Positions 1 through 6,549 of a stretch of 6,549 nt of DNA are shown here, in pieces. Numbering within the stretch: position 1 is the stretch's first letter; every line of letters starts with the position of its first letter. Below the pieces are notes generated by a model. That model had not been told where the DNA came from. It ran no database searches and saw only the letters and a program-made list of their open reading frames with translations. This DNA is from Gammaproteobacteria bacterium (GTDB lineage: Bacteria; Pseudomonadota; Gammaproteobacteria; Pseudomonadales; Pseudohongiellaceae): NCBI GenBank assembly GCA_016762995.1, contig JAESUT010000080.1, positions 1 through 6,549 on the forward strand. Direction: 5' to 3'. The translations under genes were made by a program, and so were the position numbers.

Positions 1-867
1 GCGACGGCATCTGATCCAGCATCGATGCAATTTATTGCGCCTTACTCAGGCTGCACCATGGGCGAGTACTACCGTGACCGGGGTCAAGATGCATTGATCG
101 TCTATGATGACCTTACCAAGCAGGCTTGGGCTTATCGACAGATCTCCCTATTACTGAGAAGACCGCCAGGCCGAGAAGCCTATCCAGGTGATGTTTTCTA
201 CTTACATGCCCGTCTTTTGGAGCGCGCATCGAGAGTGAACGTTAACTACGTTGAGAAATTTACCAACGGTGAAGTGAAAGGGAAGACAGGATCTTTGACG
301 GCATTGCCGATAATCGAGACTCAGGCTGGTGACGTTTCGGCGTTTGTACCAACCAACGTAATTTCCATTACAGATGGTCAGATATTCTTGGAAACCGACC
401 TATTTAACTCAGGCATTCGCCCTGCGATGAATCCGGGTGTTTCGGTGTCGCGTGTGGGTGGTGCTGCGCAAACGAAGATTATTAAGAAGCTGGGCGGCGG
501 TATACGTATCGCACTAGCTCAATACCGTGAATTGGCCGCCTTCGCGGCCTTCGCCTCCGACCTTGATGATGCGACTCGAGCACAGCTAGAGCACGGTCAG
601 CGAGTGACAGAATTAATGAAGCAGAAGCAGTACTCGCCAATGTCGGTAGCGGAGATGGGTATCTCTATTTACGCGGCAAACGAAGGTTATCTGGTAGACA
701 TCGAGCTGAACAAGGTATTGGACTTCGAAGCGGCGCTGCTTGCTTACATGAACAGCGAGCATGCCGACCTGATAAAACAGATCAACGATACCGGCGACTA
801 CAACGATGATATCGGCGCTCAGTTCAAGGCGGCAATCGAAAAGTTCAAGTCCACACAGACTTGGTAG
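1..867 (+). CDS. atpA: F1Fo ATP synthase subunit alpha, C-terminal part (5' end outside window)
   Basis: The reading frame is open from base 1 and ends at TAG 865-867, giving 288 residues. This matches roughly the last 56% of the family's usual ~513 residues. Subunit alpha is the non-catalytic nucleotide-binding subunit of the F1 hexamer, on the cytoplasmic face of the inner membrane. About 225 residues are missing, including the Walker A loop. Visible family blocks include [52 protein letters not shown] and the [14 protein letters not shown] segment. The last carries the conserved Ser-Arg (Arg at codon 151, bases 451-453) that reaches into the beta catalytic site as the arginine finger. The C-terminal helical domain follows ([20 protein letters not shown]). 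No frameshift or odd residue is evident. The ATG at base 25 is an internal Met, not the start. Identity is certain; only the 5' boundary is unknown. Confidence 0.98.
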   Translation, partial: ATASDPASMQFIAPYSGCTMGEYYRDRGQDALIVYDDLTKQAWAYRQISLLLRRPPGREAYPGDVFYLHARLLERASRVNVNYVEKFTNGEVKGKTGSLTALPIIETQAGDVSAFVPTNVISITDGQIFLETDLFNSGIRPAMNPGVSVSRVGGAAQTKIIKKLGGGIRIALAQYRELAAFAAFASDLDDATRAQLEHGQRVTELMKQKQYSPMSVAEMGISIYAANEGYLVDIELNKVLDFEAALLAYMNSEHADLIKQINDTGDYNDDIGAQFKAAIEKFKSTQTW

Positions 868-899
868 TCGGCAAGGCAACATAATACAGAGGCTGCAGA

Positions 900-1760
900 A
901 TGGCTGGCGGAAAAGAAATACGCACCAAGATTTCGAGTATTAAGAGTACTCAGAGTCTCACCGGCGCGATGGAAATGGTAGCGGCAAGTAAAATGCGTAA
1001 AGCTCAAGAGCGCATGATACTTGGTAAGCCCTATGCTCATCGCATCCGTTCGGTGATCGGCCATATAGCCAATGCAACGCCGGAATACAGACACACGTAT
1101 TTCGATACGCGGGATGTAAAGCGTGTTGGTTACATTATTGTTTCATCAGATCGAGGGCTGTGCGGCGGCCTAAACATCAATGTATTTAAAGCTGCCGTAT
1201 CATCAATGAAAGAGTTCAACGACAGCGGTGTTGAGATCGACTTTTGTGTGATTGGTAAGAAGGCTGCACGTTTCTTTAACAACTACGGCGGCAATGTAGT
1301 TGCTGCAGTTGATAGCATAGGCGATGCACCGAAAGTAGCTGATGTAATTGGTTCTGTTCGGGTGATGCTGGAGAAATTCGACAATAACGAAATTGATCAG
1401 TTGATGATTGTTAGTAATACTTTTATTAACACCATGACGCAGCAGCCGACTATCGAACAGCTCTTACCATTGCTTCCTTCAGAAGATGAAGACATGCAAC
1501 ATCATTGGGATTACTTGTATGAGCCGGATGCGAAAGAATTGCTCGATGGTTTGTTATTAAGATATATCGAATCACAAGTTTTTCAGGCGGTAGTTGAAAA
1601 TAACGCCTGTGAGCAAGCCGCGCGAATGGTTGCCATGAAGAGCGCAACCGATAACGCAGGCGATATCATTGAAGACTTAGAGTTGATTTATAACAAGGCT
1701 CGACAAGCGGCAATTACCCAAGAGCTGTCTGAGATAGCTGGCGGAGCTGCGGCAGTATAA
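900..1760 (+). CDS. atpG: F1Fo ATP synthase subunit gamma
   Basis: 286 residues, against 287 in E. coli, so the gene is full length. Gamma is the central rotor shaft: its N- and C-terminal helices form a coiled coil inside the alpha3beta3 hexamer, and its globular part contacts epsilon and the c-ring. The N-terminal helix carries [14 protein letters not shown] (from residue 23). The Rossmann-like middle has [30 protein letters not shown] follows, and the C-terminal helix has [16 protein letters not shown] and [16 protein letters not shown], all family signatures. The ATG at 900 is preceded by GAGG at 889-892 with 7 nt spacing and lies 32 bp after the atpA stop, so it is translated from the same operon mRNA. 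The segment usually read as TQKIT[KS]AMEM is [10 protein letters not shown] here (Ser19, Gly22), a small departure from the common form. Confidence 0.98.
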   Translation: MAGGKEIRTKISSIKSTQSLTGAMEMVAASKMRKAQERMILGKPYAHRIRSVIGHIANATPEYRHTYFDTRDVKRVGYIIVSSDRGLCGGLNINVFKAAVSSMKEFNDSGVEIDFCVIGKKAARFFNNYGGNVVAAVDSIGDAPKVADVIGSVRVMLEKFDNNEIDQLMIVSNTFINTMTQQPTIEQLLPLLPSEDEDMQHHWDYLYEPDAKELLDGLLLRYIESQVFQAVVENNACEQAARMVAMKSATDNAGDIIEDLELIYNKARQAAITQELSEIAGGAAAV

Positions 1761-1823
1761 GTAACAGGAATTAGCGGCGCTGACATTCTGCGTCATTAAC
1801 AGAAAGTTTAGATAAAAAATTAA

Positions 1824-3236
<1,413 letters not shown>

Positions 3237-3243
3237 TTGTCCC

Positions 3244-3263
3244 TTTTGTCTGCAGAGACAAGA
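3244..3263 (+). promoter_or_regulatory. Hairpin in the atpD-atpC intergenic gap
   Basis: An inverted repeat forms an 8 bp stem (3244-3251 with 3256-3263, one T-G wobble) around the loop GCAG. The central 6 bp arms, TTGTCT and AGACAA, are perfectly complementary. It begins 8 bases after the atpD stop and ends 14 bases before the atpC start. No T-tract follows, so it is not an intrinsic terminator. It could act in mRNA stability, RNA processing or damping of atpC translation. The structure is seen in the sequence; any role is inferred. Confidence 0.4.
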
Positions 3264-3277
3264 ACGAGTAATTAGAT

Positions 3278-3691
3278 ATGGCTATGACAATGCATTGTGA
3301 CATCGTAAGCGCAGAGAAGAGCATCTTCTCTGGGCTAGTCGAGATGGTTGTTGCTGCAGGATCTCTTGGAGACCTTGGTATTGCTCCAGGGCACGCACCC
3401 TTGCTGACAGCATTAATTCCCGGTCCGGTTAAGTTAGTCCTACAGGGCGGCGAAGAAGAAATCTTCTACGTGTCTGGCGGATTCCTGGAAGTGCAGCGTG
3501 GTGTGGTTACTCTGCTGAGTGATACGGCGCTTAGAGCCGACGATCTAGATGAGGCGGCGGCGCAGCAAGCAATGGAAGATGCCGAGAAGGCGATAGTGAA
3601 CCAGGGTGCGGAATTCGATTACTCGATTGCTGCCGCTCAACTCGCTGAGGCAGCGGCTCAGTTACGGGCTTTGCGTAAGCTTAGGAAATAG
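3278..3691 (+). CDS. atpC: F1Fo ATP synthase subunit epsilon
   Basis: 137 residues, against 139 in E. coli. Epsilon sits on the rotor with gamma, links it to the c-ring, and its C-terminal helices can insert into F1 to inhibit ATP hydrolysis. The N-terminal beta-sandwich (about 1-86) shows [30 protein letters not shown] and the [11 protein letters not shown] block. The C-terminal helical hairpin (about 88-137) is alanine-rich and ends LRALRKLRK. The position that holds Arg in the ATP-binding I/L-D-x-x-R-A motif is Ala here (LDEAAA, residues 90-95), which suggests weak or no nucleotide binding by epsilon. The start at 3278 matches the family's MAMT N-terminus. The only Shine-Dalgarno-like bases are a weak ACGAG about 9 nt upstream. 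It is the last gene of the operon and is followed by a terminator. Confidence 0.97.
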   Translation: MAMTMHCDIVSAEKSIFSGLVEMVVAAGSLGDLGIAPGHAPLLTALIPGPVKLVLQGGEEEIFYVSGGFLEVQRGVVTLLSDTALRADDLDEAAAQQAMEDAEKAIVNQGAEFDYSIAAAQLAEAAAQLRALRKLRK

Positions 3692-3721
3692 CTGCTAGCT
3701 AATATAGTAGGACGAAAACCT

Positions 3722-3751
3722 AAAAAGGTGGCATGAGCTACCTTTTTTTTT
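3722..3751 (+). terminator. Rho-independent terminator of the atp operon
   Basis: A GC-containing stem GGTGGC (3727-3732) pairs with GCTACC (3737-3742), with one G-U wobble and loop ATGA. It is extended by a run of A pairing with T (3722-3726 with 3743-3747). Nine consecutive T follow the GC stem (3743-3751). It starts 30 bases after the atpC stop. The A-run on the 5' side means it could also work weakly on the minus strand, though no minus-strand gene is near. It separates atpC from glmU, so glmU probably has its own promoter or depends on readthrough. Confidence 0.9.
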
Positions 3752-3828
3752 GCTATTCTTTTGGCTTGGACGCACTGTCTTTCACAGCAGACTCATCCAT
3801 ATTAGTTTTTACCCAAAGTGGTTCCTAC

Positions 3829-3835
3829 AAGTGGA
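3829..3835 (+). promoter_or_regulatory. Ribosome binding site deciding the glmU start
   Basis: AAGTGGA, an imperfect AAGGAGG, lies 6 nt before ATG 3842. The alternative in-frame GTG at 3818 has no purine-rich site before it and would add eight residues that do not belong to the family. This favours 3842. Confidence 0.55.
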
Positions 3836-3841
3836 TTAAAT

Positions 3842-5218
3842 ATGAATTTGGATATCGTCATTCTTGCAGCGGGTCGTGGCACAAGAATGAATTCAAACAT
3901 TCCCAAGGTATTACATAAGATTGGCGGAGATACTATGCTCGGCCACGTGCTCGGTGCGGCGCGTAAGTTAGAGTCTAATCTGATCCATATTGTTGTGGGA
4001 TACGGAGCGGAACAGATCAAAACTCAGTTCGGCACAGATGAAGAATTGCAGTGGGCCTTACAAGATAAGCAGCTTGGTACGGGTCATGCCGTCATGCAAG
4101 CCATGCCGAAAATCGATACCACTAAGTCAGAAAAGCGAGTGCTTATTTTGTATGGCGATGTACCGCTTACCAATTTTTCCACACTGAGTAAATTGGTACA
4201 ACAAGCGAGTGAAAACACCCTTTGCATACTTACTCTTATCACCGACAAGCCAAAAGGTCTTGGACGTATTGTCCGTGACGATGCAGGTGAAATAACCGCA
4301 ATCGTCGAAGAAAAGGATGCTAATGAGAAGCAAAAAAAGATCAAAGAGATCAATACAGGCATCATGGTCATTCCAGCGGCAAAGTTGAATACGTGGTTGA
4401 ATTCTCTGGGAAACGACAATGCACAGGGAGAGTACTATCTGACCGATGTAGTGGCGATGGCTGCGGCAGACGATGACTGCGTAATCTCCGCAATGGTTAT
4501 AGATGATGAGAACGAAGTACAGGGCGTAAATGACAAGGCGCAACTAGCTAGCCTAGAGAGGCAATTTCAAATGAATAATGCAGAGCAACTTCTTAAAGCA
4601 GGAGTTCTACTACGTGATCCATCACGCATCGATGTTCGTGGTGAATTAGACACAGGCAGTGATGTAGAAATCGATATTAACGCTATATTTGAAGGAGTGG
4701 TGAGCTTAGGAAATGGTGTCAAGATTGGTGCCAACGTAATTATCAAAGACAGCAAAATAGCTGACAACGTCAGCATACTACCCGGCTCGAATATCGACGG
4801 CGCAGAAATAGGAGAGGGTGCCAGCGTTGGCCCTTACGCGAGAATTAGACCTGGCACTGTATTGAAAGAAAACACGAAGATTGGAAATTTTGTGGAAACA
4901 AAGAATGCGGTTATTGGAAAAGGATCGAAGGCCAGCCATCTCGCCTACATTGGCGACGCTATCCTTGGTGAGAATGTGAATATTGGTGCTGGCACAATAT
5001 TTTGCAATTACGATGGGGTAAACAAACACAAGACGATTATTGGCGACAATGTCTTCGTGGGATCGAATAGCGTTTTAGTTGCACCAGTTACTCTTGCTGA
5101 CAATACATTTGTCGCGGCCGGTTCTTCAATAAACAAAGATGTCCCTGCTAAGAGTTTGGCTATCGCGAGAGGGAAACAAAGAAATATTCCAGGCTGGAAA
5201 CGGCCTACTAAGAAATAG
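3842..5218 (+). CDS. glmU: Bifunctional UDP-GlcNAc pyrophosphorylase / glucosamine-1-phosphate N-acetyltransferase
   Basis: 458 residues, against 456 in E. coli. This cytoplasmic enzyme acetylates glucosamine-1-phosphate using acetyl-CoA, then joins the product to UTP to give UDP-GlcNAc, the precursor of peptidoglycan and LPS. The N-terminal uridylyltransferase domain (about 1-230) has LAAGRGTRM (8-16) with Lys22 in IPKVLH, QLGTGHA, YGDVPL with metal-binding Asp106, NTGIMV, NAQGEYYLTD and VQGVND. The C-terminal left-handed beta-helix acetyltransferase domain (about 250-458) shows hexapeptide repeats, IGPYARIRPGT-like sequence (VGPYARIRPGT here), GNFVETKNA, GSKASHLAYIGDA with catalytic-type His366, and GAGTIFCNYDG. 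It lies 150 bp downstream of atpC behind a terminator, the usual neighbour in gammaproteobacteria, but glmS does not follow. Nothing in the sequence suggests loss of either activity. Confidence 0.97.
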   Translation: MNLDIVILAAGRGTRMNSNIPKVLHKIGGDTMLGHVLGAARKLESNLIHIVVGYGAEQIKTQFGTDEELQWALQDKQLGTGHAVMQAMPKIDTTKSEKRVLILYGDVPLTNFSTLSKLVQQASENTLCILTLITDKPKGLGRIVRDDAGEITAIVEEKDANEKQKKIKEINTGIMVIPAAKLNTWLNSLGNDNAQGEYYLTDVVAMAAADDDCVISAMVIDDENEVQGVNDKAQLASLERQFQMNNAEQLLKAGVLLRDPSRIDVRGELDTGSDVEIDINAIFEGVVSLGNGVKIGANVIIKDSKIADNVSILPGSNIDGAEIGEGASVGPYARIRPGTVLKENTKIGNFVETKNAVIGKGSKASHLAYIGDAILGENVNIGAGTIFCNYDGVNKHKTIIGDNVFVGSNSVLVAPVTLADNTFVAAGSSINKDVPAKSLAIARGKQRNIPGWKRPTKK

Positions 5219-5231
5219 ACGTTACCTAGTA

Positions 5232-6083
5232 CTAATTAATATCACGAAGAGCTCGCTGGCTCTTCTGCAATTTCCTCAGATGATCCTTCAGCAAAGGCTT
5301 TCGGTGCCTAGCTACCCCAGTTGCCAATACATCGATTACTACCAAGTGTGCGATACGCGAAGATACTGGCGCGAACGCCTGATGTTCCTCTTTCATATTC
5401 ACATAAATAGGTAGGTTGCATTGCTCACTTAAGGGAGTGTTCTGCGGTGCAACACCAATGACCGTAGCGCCGGCTTCTCGCGCTAGAGCCACGCTCTCTA
5501 ATAGGGCGCGGGTCTGTCCCGACTGAGAGATTGCCACTACCACATCGTCTGCACCTAGTGATATCGCAGACATATGCTGAATGTGTGGGTCAGTATAGGC
5601 AGCTGATGATAGCTGCAATCGGAAAAACTTGTGCTGCGCGTCGGCTGCAACCGAACCTGAGGCGCCAAAGCCATAGAACTCAACGCGATTCGCGTTGTTA
5701 ATGGTATTGATAGCTGTTTCTAAGACTACAGGATCCAGCTGGTCCCTAACCGTTAAAAGAGACCCGACAGTGGTATCAAATACCTTATTGCGTAGGTCTT
5801 CAACGGTGTCCTTATCATCTACAGCAAACTGGGTATAGACGCCACCTAGGCCTAGTTGTTGGGCAAGTTGCAGCTTGAAGGAGAGGAAACCGTCGAAACC
5901 AATGGCTCGGCAAAAACGGATCACGGTGGGCTCGCTGACACCAGAATTGGCCGCGAGGTCGACAATGCGCATCTTGATCACGTCATTTGCATGCTGCAGT
6001 ACGTAGCTTGCTACTTTAGTTTCAGACTTGCGCATCGCTGCACCGCTGTCGGCTATACGCCGTATAAGATTGGGTGAATCCAC
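5232..6083 (-). CDS. RpiR/HexR-family transcriptional regulator with SIS domain
   Basis: 283 residues, typical of the RpiR family. The N-terminal HTH_6 DNA-binding domain (about 1-80) contains KSETKVASYVLQH and the helix-turn-helix VSEPTVIRFCRAIGF (49-63), followed by FKLQLAQ. The C-terminal SIS phosphosugar-binding domain (about 120-260) shows FYGFGASGSVAADAQHKFFR (136-155), ISQSGQTRALLE (185-196) and SSRIAHLVVIDVLATG (241-256). These blocks resemble HexR, the regulator of central sugar metabolism that senses 2-keto-3-deoxy-6-phosphogluconate, more than other RpiR members I recall. HexR has ISYTGRT or ISHTGRT where this protein has ISQSGQT, so the ligand may differ and I give no symbol. The start is GTG at 6083 with AGGCGGG 6 nt upstream. 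The next ATG (codon 17) would cut the first helix. It ends 13 bp from glmU, convergently. I found no HexR-type TGTAATTAAATTACA box nearby, so its targets are unknown. Confidence 0.92.
   Translation of the reverse strand: MDSPNLIRRIADSGAAMRKSETKVASYVLQHANDVIKMRIVDLAANSGVSEPTVIRFCRAIGFDGFLSFKLQLAQQLGLGGVYTQFAVDDKDTVEDLRNKVFDTTVGSLLTVRDQLDPVVLETAINTINNANRVEFYGFGASGSVAADAQHKFFRLQLSSAAYTDPHIQHMSAISLGADDVVVAISQSGQTRALLESVALAREAGATVIGVAPQNTPLSEQCNLPIYVNMKEEHQAFAPVSSRIAHLVVIDVLATGVARHRKPLLKDHLRKLQKSQRALRDIN
5246..5265. repeat. Perfect inverted repeat at the convergent glmU/regulator ends
   Basis: Arms GAAGAGC (5246-5252) and GCTCTTC (5259-5265) flank the 6-base loop TCGCTG. It lies 27 bases past the glmU stop and inside the last codons of the minus-strand regulator. 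No T-run follows on either strand, so it is not a canonical terminator. It could mark the 3' end of the glmU transcript or be chance within coding sequence. Confidence 0.35.
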
Positions 6084-6089
6084 TCGTTG

Positions 6090-6096
6090 CCCGCCT
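6090..6096 (-). promoter_or_regulatory. Ribosome binding site deciding the GTG start of the SIS regulator
   Basis: On the minus strand AGGCGGG, one mismatch from AGGAGGG-type sites, sits 6 nt before GTG 6083. The resulting N-terminus has the length expected before the KSETKV block in HexR-like proteins, which supports GTG over the internal ATG 16 codons later. Confidence 0.5.
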
Positions 6097-6114
6097 GATT
6101 TCTAAAATTACCGT

Positions 6115-6140
6115 TATGCTCGGAATAGACTTTCTATGCT
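6115..6140. repeat. TATGCT direct repeat in the divergent intergenic region
   Basis: Two copies of TATGCT (6115-6120 and 6135-6140) are 20 bp apart, about two helical turns, so they face the same side of the DNA. They lie 32-57 bp upstream of the regulator's GTG, where an autoregulatory operator might sit. Six-base repeats arise by chance easily, so this is only a candidate binding site. Confidence 0.2.
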
Positions 6141-6175
6141 ACTCAATTTACCGAGTTATCGCATCTGTTTGTGCT

Positions 6176-6204
6176 TTGAGAATAGGCCTTCGAAGTAGGA
6201 TTAA
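6176..6204 (+). promoter_or_regulatory. Weak candidate promoter for the DUF482 gene
   Basis: TTGAGA (6176-6181) matches the -35 consensus TTGACA at five of six bases. After 17 bp, GATTAA (6199-6204) matches the -10 box poorly, at three of six. This would place the transcript start about 40 bp before the ATG at 6254. It is the best sigma-70-like pair I could find in this gap, but the -10 is weak. Confidence 0.2.
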
Positions 6205-6253
6205 GCCATTTTCAAATCTCCTCAATACGACTTTTCGAGGTAATATATAGCGC

Positions 6254-6549
6254 ATGAAAATGCTTGATCTAAAATTTGTAGATTCTATCTCACTCATCGG
6301 TGCACAGGATTGGAATAGGCTTGCTGGTACCGAGAATCCATTTACTCGCTACGAGTTTCTATGGGCTCTAGAAAAGACCGGCTGTACAACTCAGGATACC
6401 GGTTGGGAGCCACACCATGCAGTAGTCTACAGTGAGGCGGAGGATGATCAGTCTCAGCAGCTAGTCGCCGTTATGCCTCTGTACAAAAAAACAAATTCCT
6501 ACGGCGAGTACGTTTTCGACTGGTCTTGGGCGAGTGCGTATGCGAACTA
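6254..6549 (+). CDS. DUF482 (FemAB-like, GNAT-fold) acyltransferase, N-terminal part (3' end outside window)
   Basis: The frame is open from ATG 6254 to the window end, giving 98 complete codons. The family (PF04339, COG3146; often annotated as GNAT family N-acetyltransferase or peptidoglycan biosynthesis protein) is usually about 370-400 residues, so roughly a quarter is visible. Recognisable blocks are NPFTRYEFLWALEKTGC (28-44), the TGWEPHHAVVY stretch, VAVMPLYKKTNSYGEYVFDW and SWASAYAN at the edge. The PLYxKxxSYGEYVFDW block is the hallmark. FemAB relatives transfer amino acids to peptidoglycan precursors, but the substrate of this family is not established to my knowledge. No signal peptide or membrane segment is seen, suggesting a cytoplasmic protein. 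GAGG at 6237-6240 lies 13 nt before the ATG, a little far. Met3 is a less likely start. It is divergent from the SIS regulator. Confidence 0.87.
   Translation, partial: MKMLDLKFVDSISLIGAQDWNRLAGTENPFTRYEFLWALEKTGCTTQDTGWEPHHAVVYSEAEDDQSQQLVAVMPLYKKTNSYGEYVFDWSWASAYAN

Noticed and set aside
1782..1796. TGAC-N7-GTCA inverted pair in the atpG-atpD gap
   Set aside because: The arms are only 4 bp, there is no T-tract, and nothing suggests an operator inside this operon.
3818..3841. In-frame GTG upstream of glmU giving an N-terminal extension of eight residues
   Set aside because: It has no ribosome binding site before it, and the family N-terminus begins a few residues before LAAGRGTRM, as given by ATG 3842.
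3752..3841. Sigma-70 promoter for glmU, for example TTGGCT at 3761-3766
   Set aside because: No acceptable -10 box lies 16-18 bp downstream of any -35-like hexamer. A promoter is likely because of the terminator, but I cannot place it.
3733..3918. 61-residue open frame starting inside the atp terminator loop
   Set aside because: It begins in the hairpin, overlaps the start of glmU in another frame and resembles no known protein.
4127..4543. 138-residue minus-strand open frame inside glmU
   Set aside because: It is fully antisense to a conserved enzyme domain and has low-complexity shadow composition.
5139..5414. 91-residue plus-strand open frame across the glmU 3' end
   Set aside because: It overlaps the glmU end and is antisense to the regulator, with no family features; it is a shadow of real genes.
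6084..6253. HexR operator box (TGTAATTAAATTACA type) upstream of the regulator
   Set aside because: I read both strands and found no match close to this palindrome.

Overview
The window is the 3' part of a bacterial F1Fo ATP synthase operon followed by cell-envelope precursor genes. Protein sequences and gene order (alpha-gamma-beta-epsilon, then glmU) point to a gammaproteobacterium. The epsilon subunit (N-terminus [14 protein letters not shown]-terminus rich in AEAAAQLR) and the gamma subunit (IKSTQ near the N-terminus) look closest, from memory, to Pseudomonas and its marine relatives. Base composition looks balanced, with neither strong GC nor strong AT bias. The genus cannot be named from this window.

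Layout: 1-867 is the C-terminal part of atpA, whose 5' end lies outside the window. atpG (900-1760), atpD (1842-3236) and atpC (3278-3691) follow on the plus strand with gaps of 32, 81 and 41 bp. A Rho-independent terminator at 3722-3751 closes the operon. glmU (3842-5218) follows as a separate plus-strand unit. Thirteen bp after its stop, an RpiR/HexR-type regulator (6083-5232, minus strand) ends convergently. A 170 bp divergent intergenic region separates the regulator from the 5' end of a DUF482/FemAB-like acyltransferase gene (6254 to beyond the window end).

How the genes work together: AtpA, AtpG, AtpD and AtpC are the alpha, gamma, beta and epsilon subunits of the F1 sector. They form the catalytic head and central stalk that couple proton flow to ATP synthesis. 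GlmU makes UDP-GlcNAc for peptidoglycan and LPS. The regulator has an N-terminal HTH_6 domain and a C-terminal SIS domain, so it probably responds to a phosphosugar. Its target genes cannot be read from the window.

I see no mobile element, CRISPR array, RNA gene or broken gene, and no convincing undescribed system; this is mostly conserved housekeeping DNA. The points worth a second look are small: a hairpin in the atpD-atpC gap, lineage-type substitutions in the gamma and epsilon subunits, a five-residue insertion in beta, a SIS-domain regulator where many relatives carry glmS or a GlmR-type regulator, and short repeats in the divergent intergenic region.
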